Origin: SKVR01 sp964453995
GTDB taxonomy: Bacteria; Bacteroidota; Bacteroidia; Bacteroidales; UBA7960
Length of the DNA stretch: 64,000 bases
Assembly (NCBI GenBank): GCA_964453995.1
Contig: CAYVQC010000011.1
Location: forward strand, 22,640-86,639
Reading direction: 5' to 3'
Below are positions 44,270 through 53,218 of the stretch, one piece after another. How positions within the stretch are numbered: position 1 is the first letter of the stretch; every line of letters begins with the position of its first letter. The position numbers and the translations under genes are program-made. The notes beneath the pieces are model-generated. The model was given only the letters and a program-made list of their open reading frames with translations. It was not told where the DNA came from and made no database searches.

Positions 44270-44372
44270 GATTATAACCGTAAGTTTCCTTAGCCCATTG
44301 ATATTCAATCAACGAATTGTATACACAGCAAAATTATAACTACATCACTAAAACTAAAGCTATTTAACCAAG

Positions 44373-45215
44373 ATGAAGAAATACAAGTTACCTATCTACA
44401 TTCTGATACAGGTGTGCCTTATCTTTTTGGCCATTATTGTATTTAGCACCACCGGAAATTTGGCCTCTGCTGTGTCTGGATCAGCCATTTATGAAACAGT
44501 TGCTCCTTACATTCAAAATCTTTACATCCTGCAATCAATACTGGTATTTGCCCCTTTCCTTATTGTAATGGGGTTAATCATCTTCGAGATTATCTCTATC
44601 ACCAGGGAAAGAAAACTACAAAAGGAACAAGCCCTGAAAGCCCGCCAGGAAAAAACTGTTGATCAAACCCAGGTATCAGAAGAAAGCGAGCAGGAAAAAG
44701 AAGAAAAGCTGAGACAGCAGAAAGAAGCCCTGGCTGCAAAGCTGGATCAATGTCTCAGGGAAGCGATGGCTTCAGTTGATTCCGATAACGAAAAGAAGAT
44801 TTCGGAAAAAATTCTTGGTTGCATTTCCAGGGTATATGAAATTACACAGGGAGAAATTTTTCTTCGCAAAAAGGATGAGAATGAAGACCGGTTGTTATTG
44901 TCAGCAACCTATGCTTTTTACGTCCCTGAAGAAAAAGTATTTGAGTTTCAAATGGGCGAAGGCCTTATCGGGCAGGTTGCCAAGGCTGCCCAACCGCTTT
45001 ATCTCAATGAATTGCCCCAGGGGTATATTGTGGTAAAATCGGGTTTGGGATCAGCCACCCCTGAGCATTTGCTGCTCATCCCCATTCTTGACAAAGAAGG
45101 AGATGTATATGGGGTGATCGAACTGGCTTCTTTCAAACCATTTGACAAACACGACATCGGGATTCTGGAAAATATGGGCGCAAAAACAATAGAATTCTAC
45201 GAGAAAAAAAAGTGA
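44373..45215 (+). CDS. Membrane-anchored GAF-domain sensor protein
   Basis: A 280-residue inner-membrane protein with two N-terminal membrane segments (about residues 5-30, LPIYILIQVCLIFLAIIVFS, and 48-72, LQSILVFAPFLIVMGLIIFE). A highly charged coiled coil follows (75-125, KLQKEQALKARQEKTVDQT, EQEKEEKLRQQKEALAAKL), then a GAF domain (130-278) with GEGLIGQVAKAAQPLYLNEL and LLLIPILDKEGDVYGVIELA. There is no output domain. The GAF resembles that of the next gene (GEGLVGQAAIEKDIVYRTEI and LLIVPLLMEEKLQGAFEFAN), and both have a two-helix membrane anchor. It may act as a partner or titrator for the SpoIIE phosphatase. The GAF ligand is unknown. Confidence 0.85.
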   Translation: MKKYKLPIYILIQVCLIFLAIIVFSTTGNLASAVSGSAIYETVAPYIQNLYILQSILVFAPFLIVMGLIIFEIISITRERKLQKEQALKARQEKTVDQTQVSEESEQEKEEKLRQQKEALAAKLDQCLREAMASVDSDNEKKISEKILGCISRVYEITQGEIFLRKKDENEDRLLLSATYAFYVPEEKVFEFQMGEGLIGQVAKAAQPLYLNELPQGYIVVKSGLGSATPEHLLLIPILDKEGDVYGVIELASFKPFDKHDIGILENMGAKTIEFYEKKK

Positions 45216-45257
45216 ATTTTTGCGTAAAACACAGGGTTTTTTGAATCTATTTAAATG

Positions 45258-45265
45258 TATTTTTG
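45258..45265 (+). promoter_or_regulatory. -7 box ahead of the SpoIIE phosphatase gene
   Basis: TATTTTTG matches TAnnTTTG, 85 bases before the ATG at 45350, inside the 134-base gap. It suggests an internal promoter for the phosphatase-SiaB-SiaC-ABC part. A TTTG at the correct -33 distance is not visible. Confidence 0.4.
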
Positions 45266-45349
45266 CCGCTGACCCTTAAAATCGCTCAGGTCGGAAGTGT
45301 GTGAGCACTATAAAACTCAAACAGATTTATACCACTAACGGTTGCATAT

Positions 45350-47935
45350 ATGAAGGTTTTAGACAAAAAGCAGGTTGTTGTATTGTCGGTAATTGCGGGA
45401 ATTGCATTCCCTTTATTTGCCTGGATCCTGGAGCTTGGTCGGCTTGGCCTGGGATTATCCGGCCTGGGGCTGATCCATCAAAACAACCCGGTGATTATTC
45501 TTCTCAACTTTGTTCCTTTGATTTTCGGTATAGCAGCATACCTGGTATATACCCTGATAGAGAGAAAACATAAGGAAGTTGAAACCCTCAATCTTCGCCT
45601 CAACAGCCAAACGCAAAACATCCACAAGGTTGCCACATTTGCCGAAGAAATCGGAAACGGCCGGTACGATATGGAGTTTGAAGTAAGTGATGACTCCGAT
45701 ACACTGGGTAAGACATTGAGAAACCTGAGGGATAAACTGTTTGAAAACAACCAAAAGGAATCACTGCAAAACTGGGAAATGCGCGGCAAAGACCAGATCG
45801 GGCAGATCCTCAGGATGCACAACGACGTAAACCTGCTCAGCTACGAGGTACTCGAAGCCATGATCAGATATATTGATGTGGTGCAGGGCGTATTTTACAT
45901 CTATGATGATGAAACGGATAAGCTTAAAATATCAGCCTCTTATGCCTACAACCGTAAAAAATACCTGAAACAGGAAATTGCCGTCGGTGAAGGACTGGTG
46001 GGCCAGGCGGCCATTGAAAAGGATATTGTATACCGTACTGAAATCCCTGAGTATTACCTTACCATAACATCAGGGATATTGGGAGAAAAAAAACCCGACA
46101 GTTTGCTTATTGTTCCGCTACTAATGGAAGAAAAACTGCAGGGTGCATTCGAATTTGCCAACATCAGGGAATTTAAACCCCATGAAATTACTTTTGCCAA
46201 AGAAATTGCTGTAATTGTTGCCCGTACATTCTACAACCTTAAGATCACTGAAAAGACCGAAAGACTCCTCAGGGAATCGCAGGAAATGACCCAGGAACTT
46301 AAGGAAAATGAAGAAGAACTGCGCCAGAATGCAGAGGAAATGAGGCTTACCCAGGAAGAACTGGAAAAAACCAACACCCACCTGGAAGAAAAAATTGAAG
46401 AAGTAAACCAAAGCCAGAAAAGGCTCTACAGCTTGCTTGAAAATGCTTCTGAGCTGATCACCATTTATGATGCAGAAAAGAAGTTGAAATATGTTAGCCC
46501 CTCTGTAACCAATATTCTTGGATATACCGAAGAAGACATGTTTGGGGGAAAAGACTTTGACCGCATCAACAAAAAAGGACAGGGAATCATCAATAAAATG
46601 TTTGAAGATCTGCTGGAGTTTCCTAATGAGCCACAGGTAATTCAATACTCTTACCTCAACAAACATGGAGCGATCATGTTTTTGGAAACCACCGGCCGCA
46701 ACTTATTGAATGACCCCGCCATCAATGGCTTGATTCTGAATACCAGCGATATTACCGAACGAAAAAGGGCAGAAAAAGAACAACGCATGAGAGGGCAAAT
46801 GCAAACCCTTTCTGATAACTCTCCCGATATTATTTTGCGTATTGACCTCAACAGGACTGTTTTTTATGCCAACCCCGCCATTGAATCCTATACCGGTGGC
46901 AAAGCAGAAGAGTTTAACAAAAAACATATCAATGAGGTAGGTCTCGATGAAGAAATTGTAAATACTATTGATGCCATCGCAGAAGAGATCAAAAAAGAGA
47001 AACTGAAAATCCACAAAGAGATTGGGTTCTCATTGGGAGAAGAAAAAAAGGTGATGAACCTTAATGCGATCCCCGAATTTAATGAAGAAGGACGCCTGGA
47101 AACCATTCTGTTTATTCTGCATGATATTACTGAACTGAAGAAAATTGAAGAAGAGATCAAGGAGAAAAATGCCAAGATCACCGACAGTATCAACTATGCC
47201 TTCCGTCTTCAAAATGCTATTCTCCCCAGCCAGAAACTTATTAAGCAGAGCTTTCCCGATTCATTCATGTTTTATCTGCCCCGTGATATTGTAAGCGGCG
47301 ATTTCCCATGGATGTACGAAAAAGACGATGATGTGTATATAGCAGCCATCGACTGTACAGGACACGGAGTGCCGGGAGCAATGCTTTCTTTGATCGGTTA
47401 CTTTATCATGAACCAGATCCTGAGCCAGCCCGAAGTATTGAGCCCCGGGCAGATTCTAAACCAATTGCATAAAGGAGTACAACAAACCCTGCGCCAGGAT
47501 AAGGAAGGAGCAAGTGCCAGGGATGGTATGGATGTGGCATTGTGCAAAATCAACCTCAAGGAAATGGAGCTTCAGTTTGCGGGTGCTCATCGTCCGCTTT
47601 ATCATGTAAGGGAAGGTGAACTCACCGAGATCAAGGGTACCAGGTCTGCCATCGGAGGCATTCCAAAAGAAGGAAAACCTGAACCTGTATTCCAGAACCA
47701 TGTAATAAAAATAGAGCAGAAGGATTGTGTTTACTTCTTCTCTGATGGTTTGCCCGATCAGTTTGGAGGACCAGAAAATAAAAAATATTACCCAAAAAGA
47801 ATCAGGGAACACCTTATTAACAATAAAGATGTGCCCATGAGCCAGATGTATAACATCTTTAAAAAAGATTACCAGGAATGGCTGGGAGATGGTACACCCA
47901 TTGATGATGTGCTGCTGATAGGGATAAGATTTTAA
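45350..47935 (+). CDS. Membrane GAF/PAS-controlled SpoIIE (PP2C) phosphatase, SiaA-like
   Basis: An 861-residue sensor phosphatase. Order: two membrane segments (about 8-30 and 46-68), a HAMP-like linker (70-125), GAF (150-305, with GEGLVGQAAIEKD), a coiled coil (305-365, EELRQNAEEMRLTQEELEKT), PAS 1 (365-470, ELITIYDAEKKLKYVSPSVT), PAS 2 (485-605, SPDIILRIDLNRTVFYANPA) and a C-terminal SpoIIE phosphatase (625-861). The metal-binding acids are intact: RDIVSGDFPWMYEKDD, AAIDCTGHGVPGAMLSLIG, ARDGMDVALCKI, FSDGLPDQFGG and DDVLLIGIRF. SpoIIE phosphatases dephosphorylate a Ser/Thr on an antagonist protein. The next two genes code for SiaB- and SiaC-like proteins, so the SiaC-like protein is the obvious substrate, as in the Pseudomonas SiaABC switch. 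It should work at the inner membrane. Confidence 0.93.
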   Translation: MKVLDKKQVVVLSVIAGIAFPLFAWILELGRLGLGLSGLGLIHQNNPVIILLNFVPLIFGIAAYLVYTLIERKHKEVETLNLRLNSQTQNIHKVATFAEEIGNGRYDMEFEVSDDSDTLGKTLRNLRDKLFENNQKESLQNWEMRGKDQIGQILRMHNDVNLLSYEVLEAMIRYIDVVQGVFYIYDDETDKLKISASYAYNRKKYLKQEIAVGEGLVGQAAIEKDIVYRTEIPEYYLTITSGILGEKKPDSLLIVPLLMEEKLQGAFEFANIREFKPHEITFAKEIAVIVARTFYNLKITEKTERLLRESQEMTQELKENEEELRQNAEEMRLTQEELEKTNTHLEEKIEEVNQSQKRLYSLLENASELITIYDAEKKLKYVSPSVTNILGYTEEDMFGGKDFDRINKKGQGIINKMFEDLLEFPNEPQVIQYSYLNKHGAIMFLETTGRNLLNDPAINGLILNTSDITERKRAEKEQRMRGQMQTLSDNSPDIILRIDLNRTVFYANPAIESYTGGKAEEFNKKHINEVGLDEEIVNTIDAIAEEIKKEKLKIHKEIGFSLGEEKKVMNLNAIPEFNEEGRLETILFILHDITELKKIEEEIKEKNAKITDSINYAFRLQNAILPSQKLIKQSFPDSFMFYLPRDIVSGDFPWMYEKDDDVYIAAIDCTGHGVPGAMLSLIGYFIMNQILSQPEVLSPGQILNQLHKGVQQTLRQDKEGASARDGMDVALCKINLKEMELQFAGAHRPLYHVREGELTEIKGTRSAIGGIPKEGKPEPVFQNHVIKIEQKDCVYFFSDGLPDQFGGPENKKYYPKRIREHLINNKDVPMSQMYNIFKKDYQEWLGDGTPIDDVLLIGIRF

Positions 47936-48006
47936 TTCCCGGAAATTTGTGCCAGAAAAAGAAATAGTTAAAAGTACCAGAGTTATAAACCGAAAAAAAA
48001 CGAAAA

Positions 48007-48582
48007 ATGGAAAATGTTGATTACATGAAACTGGTCTATGACTTTCATAAAGACATGATTGCCAACAGGTTTACCCTTGTTTATGAAGGAGAGATCACCC
48101 ACCAGATCACCAAGGCGTTTACCTCGCTTGCTGAAAATAAGATGGACAGCTACAGCGAGGATGCGTCAATGAAAAAAAAGGTATTTCATGTTATGGTTGA
48201 ATGTCTCCAGAATCTGAGTAAACATGCTGAAGAAAATAATGCTTTAGATGGGTCAGGCTATTCGGGCAACGGGATATTTATCGTGGGCTTGTTGGGAGAA
48301 GATAACCAGGATTACCAAATCCTTACAGGTAATGCTGTAGAGAGCACCAAAGTTCCTGATCTGAAAGCACTGCTGGAAAAAATAAACCAACTGGATAAAG
48401 ATGGATTAAAGGAACTCTTTAAGAAACAAATGCGCGAAGGTTCACTCTCTGAAAAAGGTGGCGCCGGACTCGGCCTTATCGATATAGCCAGAAAAACAGG
48501 AGAAAAACTAGAATATAACTTTATAGATATCGACGACAAAAACTCCTTCTTTCTTTTAAGAACCAAAATTTCACGAAAATAA
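48007..48582 (+). CDS. siaB: SiaB-family protein kinase (DUF6272)
   Basis: A 191-residue soluble kinase with a GHKL (histidine-kinase-like) fold. HVMVECLQNLSKHAEENN (about residues 60-77) is the N box with Glu and Asn for Mg-ATP, and EKGGAGLGLIDIARKTGEKL (about 153-172) is the G box with GxGLGL. The order and size match the SiaB family (DUF6272), which phosphorylates SiaC on a threonine in Pseudomonas aeruginosa and so switches partner binding. Here it lies 71 bases after the SpoIIE phosphatase and 32 bases before the SiaC-like gene. That is the gene order siaA-siaB-siaC and strongly supports the assignment. The gene name is by family similarity. Confidence 0.9.
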   Translation: MENVDYMKLVYDFHKDMIANRFTLVYEGEITHQITKAFTSLAENKMDSYSEDASMKKKVFHVMVECLQNLSKHAEENNALDGSGYSGNGIFIVGLLGEDNQDYQILTGNAVESTKVPDLKALLEKINQLDKDGLKELFKKQMREGSLSEKGGAGLGLIDIARKTGEKLEYNFIDIDDKNSFFLLRTKISRK

Positions 48583-48614
48583 AACTGTTCTCACAAAAAA
48601 AATAAATACGTATC

Positions 48615-48989
48615 ATGGAAGTAATAAAAATTAAAGGAACGGACGATACACCTAATGTAATACTAGATGCAGACAGCAACATCATCGAATTTTCTGGCAG
48701 ATCGCTGCCCGAAGATGTTGTTACTTTTTATGCCCCGGTAATACAATGGATTGAGGAGTATGCCAAGTCTCCCAACTCCAAAACCGATGTTATTTTCAGG
48801 CTGGAATACTTTAATACTGCATCCTCAAAGGTATTGCTTGATATTCTGCTCAAGTTTGAAGATATCCTCAATAATGGTAATGAAGTAGTTGTACAGTGGT
48901 ACTACCAGGAAGATGATGAAGATATGCAGGAAGCCGGAGAAGAGTATTCAGAAATTGTAGATATTCCTTTTGAAATGCACAGCTATTAA
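48615..48989 (+). CDS. siaC: SiaC-family (DUF1987) regulatory phosphoprotein
   Basis: A 124-residue protein of the DUF1987/SiaC family: TPNVILDADSNIIEFSGRSL, PEDVVTFYAPVIQWIEEY, DVIFRLEYFNTASSKVLLDI and a beta strand VVVQWYYQEDDEDMQEAGEE. The threonine in EYFNTASSK is residue 68, the same number as the SiaB-phosphorylated Thr68 I recall for P. aeruginosa SiaC. Unphosphorylated SiaC binds and stimulates the diguanylate cyclase SiaD there. No GGDEF protein occurs in this window, so the partner must differ or be elsewhere. It lies 32 bases after siaB and 35 bases before the TerB-ABC gene, whose product is a candidate target. The fold resembles anti-sigma antagonist (STAS-like) proteins. Confidence 0.9.
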   Translation: MEVIKIKGTDDTPNVILDADSNIIEFSGRSLPEDVVTFYAPVIQWIEEYAKSPNSKTDVIFRLEYFNTASSKVLLDILLKFEDILNNGNEVVVQWYYQEDDEDMQEAGEEYSEIVDIPFEMHSY

Positions 48990-49024
48990 TAGCCGGCTTT
49001 TGCCCAAAACACACCACTAAATAA

Positions 49025-52000
49025 ATGAGCGAAGAAATTCTCAAGGCATTAATGCAACTCTTTGCAATCATTGCAAAGCAAGATGTAGGCTTATCTGAAA
49101 ATGAGAGAGAATTCGTACAAAACTTTCTAAAACAACAGCTTAATGAAAGTTCTGTAAAAGAATATCTTGCACTTTTTGATAGCTTTAGCGAAAGTGCTAA
49201 GGAGAGAAAAACTGATGAAGATCCTGAAAAGCCCAAAAAGCCAAGACTTACCTCGGTAAAAGATTCGGTAAAAACACTTGGTATTGCAAAAAAGATCAAC
49301 AAAACCCTTACCCAAAAACAAAAGGTAGTGGTATTGGTAAGGCTTTTTGAGCTAGTAAATTCCGACAAGAATTTTACCCCGCAGCGCATGGCAATTATTG
49401 ACACTGCTGCCGAGGTATTTAACATTAGCAAAGAAGAACTCCATGCCATTTCTTCTTTTGTGATCAGGAATGAAGCTTCAGAACTTGATTTCCCGGAAAT
49501 CCTCTTTATCCATGCCGAATCACTTGCCAATGAGAATTCTCATTTTCTTCCCTCGCATCAGCTTGAGGGCAGCATTATTATATTAAGGGTAAAAAGCGTT
49601 GATCTTTATTTCCTCCGCTACACCGGCACCAGTGAATTACTGCTCAACGGACTTCCCATTACCAATCAGCGCATTTACCTTTTTGCCAATGGGAGTGTAT
49701 TAAAACAGCCCAAGGGCAAACCTATATTTTATACCGATATTGCAGCCAAATTCCTGCAAGATTCCTCTGCTATAAGTGTTAGTTTTACGGCCGAAAACAT
49801 TGGTCTTACTTTCCCCAATGGTCATGTTGGTCTTCGCGATATCAATATCAGCGAGCATTCGGGCAAAATGGTTGCCATCATGGGCGGTAGTGGTGCAGGC
49901 AAAACTACATTGCTCAATGTGCTCTCCGGTATTGACAATCCCACCGTGGGAAAAGTTCAGATCAACGGGGTGAATTTGCACCAGGAAAAAGAGCTGGTAA
50001 AGGGAATTATCGGCTACATCCCACAGGATGACCTGCTTATTGAAGAGCTTACCGTATACGAAAACCTCTATTACAGCACCAAACTTGTTTACCGCGATCT
50101 TTCTGAAGAACAGATCGACCAGAAAGTAAACGATGTATTGCTCAGCCTGGGCCTGCATCATCGCAAAGATTTGAAAGTAGGCTCTCCTCTCGATAAAAAA
50201 ATCAGCGGGGGGCAGCGAAAAAGACTTAATATAGGTCTTGAGCTTATCAGGGAACCGGCAGTGTTGTTTGTTGATGAGCCCACTTCGGGACTGTCATCCA
50301 GAGACTCTGAAAATGTAATGGAACTGCTGCGCGAGTTGGCCGTGCGGGGTAAACTCATTTTTGTGGTTATTCACCAACCTTCTTCCGAGATCTACAAAAT
50401 GTTTGATAATGTCGTGATCCTGGATGAAGGAGGCTACCAGATATACTATGGTAACCCTGTAGAAGCCGTTATCTATTTTAAAAAGATCGACAACCAGATC
50501 AATTCTGATATCGGTGAATGCCCCCGGTGCGGCAACGTAAACCCCGAAACCATTTTCAGCATTATCGAATCGCGTATTGTTGATGAATACGGCCGAACCA
50601 CCAACCAGCGAAAAGTGTTGCCCGGGCAATGGTCTGACCACTACCAGGAAAGCAACAATAAGGCTGCCAAAGAAAAAGCTCCCCAACAATTCGATCCTCT
50701 GCCCGATGCCTTCAAAAAACCCAATTGGTTCAACCAGCTGCGGATCTTTTTTTCCAGAGACCTTTTCAGCAAGCTTGCCAATAAACAGTACATAATGCTC
50801 AACCTGCTGGAAGCACCCATTCTTGCTTTCCTGCTGGCCTACATTATAAGGTATATCGACGACCCCACCTCCAGCATTTATATTTTCCGGGATAACGAAA
50901 ACATAATGCCCTATCTTTTCATGTGCACCATAGTTGCGCTTTTTGTAGGGCTGATCGTAAGTGCAGAGGAAATTTACAAAGACCGTAAGATACTGAAACG
51001 GGAAAGATTTCTTAACCTGAGCCGCAGCAGTTATCTTTCGTCAAAAATCACTATTCTTTTCATCATCTCGGCCATACAGGCAGCCCTATTTGTATTGGTA
51101 GGAAATACTATCCTGGGAATCAAAGGGATGTATTTTGAGTACTGGTTGATATTCTTCTCCGTTTCTACTCTTGCCAATGTACTGGGACTGAACATATCTG
51201 CAGCCTTCAACTCAGCAGTAACCATATATATATTGATCCCGTTTCTGATTATTCCGCAGATGGTGCTGACCGGGGCCATGTTTAGCTTCGACAAGATCAA
51301 CAGGAGCATTGGCGGAGGGCGCGAAAAGGTACCTGTCATAGCAGAAGTTATGCCCTCACGATGGGCTTTTGAGGCGCTGGTGGTAAACCAGTTTGTAAAC
51401 AACCGCTACGAGCGCATATTCCATGAAAAACGCAAGCTCGAGAGCAAATTAAATTACATGAATGTATATTACATTCCCGAATTACGAGGGTATGTGGAAA
51501 ACTACAGGGCCAGGGTTTTGGCTAAAGACAGTATCGCCATCAGTCATGATGACATTGAGCTAATCTACAACGAAATCAGCCGGCAAAATGCTTCTCCTTT
51601 GGCCAGCAACCACAAGATTATTTTTGAAGACACTCAACGTATCAATCCGCAGGATTTCAATATGGAGCTTGCAGAAGATATACTTTTATATCTTAACAGG
51701 CTGCAGGATTTCTTCAGGCTCAACTTCAACAACATCAATGAAGCTATTGACCAGGAGATCAGCATGATGATCAGTACCCCGGAAAAAAAAGACCAATACC
51801 AGCAACTCTACGACGACAATTTCAATACCTACCTCTCGCGGTTTGCCCGCAATACCATGGCACCCCTGCCCCTGGTAAGGCTAGGCAACAGGTTGGTACA
51901 AAAAGTAGATCCAGTATACCTGGATCCACAAGATCGACGGGTACTGAGTTTCAGAAGTCATTTTCTCTCTCCTACCAAAAATCTTTTTGGCAACCTGGTA

Positions 52001-52210
52001 CCCACATTCTATTTTAATATTATAGTGATCTGGATATTCACCATACTCGCTTACGTAGCACTCTATTACAATTTGCTCAGTAAGCTTTTGCTTTCCTTCG
52101 AAAGGGTGGGCGCCAGATGGAGAAAAGCACCGGAAGAGGTTGCGCCGGAAAGCCCGGCACCAATCATTGAAGGAGACAACAAATCTGTTGAAAAAGAAAT
52201 GAATAAATAA
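49025..52210 (+). CDS. TerB-like / ABCG-type ABC transporter fusion
   Basis: A 1061-residue protein. Residues 1-155 are a helical TerB-like domain (LMQLFAIIAKQDVGLSENER, KVVVLVRLFELVNSDKNFTP). About 160-255 is a small beta-rich region (ILRVKSVDLYFLRYTGTSEL). The ABC ATPase follows: Walker A MGGSGAGKTTLLNVLSGI near 287, Q loop IPQDDLLIEELTVYENL, signature ISGGQRKRLNIGLELI near 392, Walker B AVLFVDEPTSGL and H loop VIHQPSSEIYK. This is the ATPase-first order of ABCG half-transporters. A zinc-ribbon-like CPRCGN lies near 499. The C-terminal part is an ABC2-type permease with about six membrane segments (580-770 and 1000-1030) and a long soluble insert of about 800-990 between the last two. The unusual TerB front end and placement right after siaC suggest controlled export; the substrate is unknown. 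Confidence 0.9.
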   Translation: MSEEILKALMQLFAIIAKQDVGLSENEREFVQNFLKQQLNESSVKEYLALFDSFSESAKERKTDEDPEKPKKPRLTSVKDSVKTLGIAKKINKTLTQKQKVVVLVRLFELVNSDKNFTPQRMAIIDTAAEVFNISKEELHAISSFVIRNEASELDFPEILFIHAESLANENSHFLPSHQLEGSIIILRVKSVDLYFLRYTGTSELLLNGLPITNQRIYLFANGSVLKQPKGKPIFYTDIAAKFLQDSSAISVSFTAENIGLTFPNGHVGLRDINISEHSGKMVAIMGGSGAGKTTLLNVLSGIDNPTVGKVQINGVNLHQEKELVKGIIGYIPQDDLLIEELTVYENLYYSTKLVYRDLSEEQIDQKVNDVLLSLGLHHRKDLKVGSPLDKKISGGQRKRLNIGLELIREPAVLFVDEPTSGLSSRDSENVMELLRELAVRGKLIFVVIHQPSSEIYKMFDNVVILDEGGYQIYYGNPVEAVIYFKKIDNQINSDIGECPRCGNVNPETIFSIIESRIVDEYGRTTNQRKVLPGQWSDHYQESNNKAAKEKAPQQFDPLPDAFKKPNWFNQLRIFFSRDLFSKLANKQYIMLNLLEAPILAFLLAYIIRYIDDPTSSIYIFRDNENIMPYLFMCTIVALFVGLIVSAEEIYKDRKILKRERFLNLSRSSYLSSKITILFIISAIQAALFVLVGNTILGIKGMYFEYWLIFFSVSTLANVLGLNISAAFNSAVTIYILIPFLIIPQMVLTGAMFSFDKINRSIGGGREKVPVIAEVMPSRWAFEALVVNQFVNNRYERIFHEKRKLESKLNYMNVYYIPELRGYVENYRARVLAKDSIAISHDDIELIYNEISRQNASPLASNHKIIFEDTQRINPQDFNMELAEDILLYLNRLQDFFRLNFNNINEAIDQEISMMISTPEKKDQYQQLYDDNFNTYLSRFARNTMAPLPLVRLGNRLVQKVDPVYLDPQDRRVLSFRSHFLSPTKNLFGNLVPTFYFNIIVIWIFTILAYVALYYNLLSKLLLSFERVGARWRKAPEEVAPESPAPIIEGDNKSVEKEMNK

Positions 52211-52241
52211 ATCCACCATTGTAAAAAAAATAATTCGCCTT

Positions 52242-53150
52242 ATGAAGAATTTTAACCTTATTCCGTTAGTTATGTTGGCTGTGATGTTTTTTTCAATAAC
52301 ATCCTGCCAGCAGAATCAAAGACAGGAAGCTACCGACCTGTTAAATGACTCACTGATTGCTGAAAAAGTGAAACTTGATGATGAAGTAATCAGCGAAATG
52401 ATTTCTTCTGTCCCCAACCCGGTGGAAATGTCTGCCCTGCTTCAAAAGTCTGGGGTTGTTTATTCGCAGGAGTTACTTAATCCGGCAGAAAATATTACAA
52501 ACTTTAATACCAACTTCAAGCGTGCGCTCAACCTGGGCGTATATGGTACTGACCTTGTATATATGAACATTTACGATCGTACCATTGCCACTTTACGCTA
52601 CCTGAGCAATGTGCGCGATCTGGCTTCCGACCTCAGGGTAGAGCAGTTTTTCGACTACGAAACCCTTAACCGCCTTTCTGAAAGCAGTCGTAATATTGAC
52701 TCGGTGTTATTTATTACCAACAACGGTTTCGACAATATGTCGCGCTACCTCATTGATCAGGGCCGTGGCAATCTGGCTGTCCTTATCTCCTACGGAACGT
52801 GGATTGAAAGTCTTTACATTGCTACCCATGTGCAAACCGTTCCCCCCAACAGGGAAACAATCAATATCAGAATCGGTGAACAAAAGAAAGTTCTGGATAA
52901 TATCATTTTGTTGATGAACACCTACCGGTCAGATCCCAATTTTGCAGGCATCATTGATGATCTCATGCGCCTGAAGAATGAGTTTGATAAGGTAACCATT
53001 TCCTACATTTATCGCGAACCCACCATTGAGGAGATTGATGGAATGGTAGTACTGGTAGACAATTCGCGCAGCGAGGTAAACATTAGTGATGAGGTAATAC
53101 AATCCATTGCACAGGTTGTTGCCGAAATACGAAACAAAATTATTGCCTGA
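52242..53150 (+). CDS. Conserved hypothetical lipoprotein, helical
   Basis: A 302-residue protein with a lipoprotein signal (MKNFNLIPLVMLAVMFFSIT then SCQQ lipobox). The mature part is almost entirely helical and acidic/polar: NPVEMSALLQKSGVVYSQEL, NLGVYGTDLVYMNIYDRTIA, IDSVLFITNNGFDNMSRYL, FAGIIDDLMRLKNEFDKVTI. I do not recognise a named family, though it looks like a conserved Bacteroidota lipoprotein. It begins 31 bases after the ABC protein gene, so it is very probably in the same operon and might be the periplasmic partner of that exporter. It contains no cysteine after the lipobox and no enzyme motif. Confidence 0.8.
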   Translation: MKNFNLIPLVMLAVMFFSITSCQQNQRQEATDLLNDSLIAEKVKLDDEVISEMISSVPNPVEMSALLQKSGVVYSQELLNPAENITNFNTNFKRALNLGVYGTDLVYMNIYDRTIATLRYLSNVRDLASDLRVEQFFDYETLNRLSESSRNIDSVLFITNNGFDNMSRYLIDQGRGNLAVLISYGTWIESLYIATHVQTVPPNRETINIRIGEQKKVLDNIILLMNTYRSDPNFAGIIDDLMRLKNEFDKVTISYIYREPTIEEIDGMVVLVDNSRSEVNISDEVIQSIAQVVAEIRNKIIA

Positions 53151-53218
53151 TAATTGTCAATTTTAACTATTTTCGGTGCGCTATTTGTTTCCCAACATGA
53201 AATCTAAAAAAATGTATT

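Noticed and set aside
48583..48614. Possible frameshift joining SiaB and SiaC into one protein
   Set aside because: Both proteins have family-typical lengths and complete ends, and separate siaB and siaC genes are the known arrangement.
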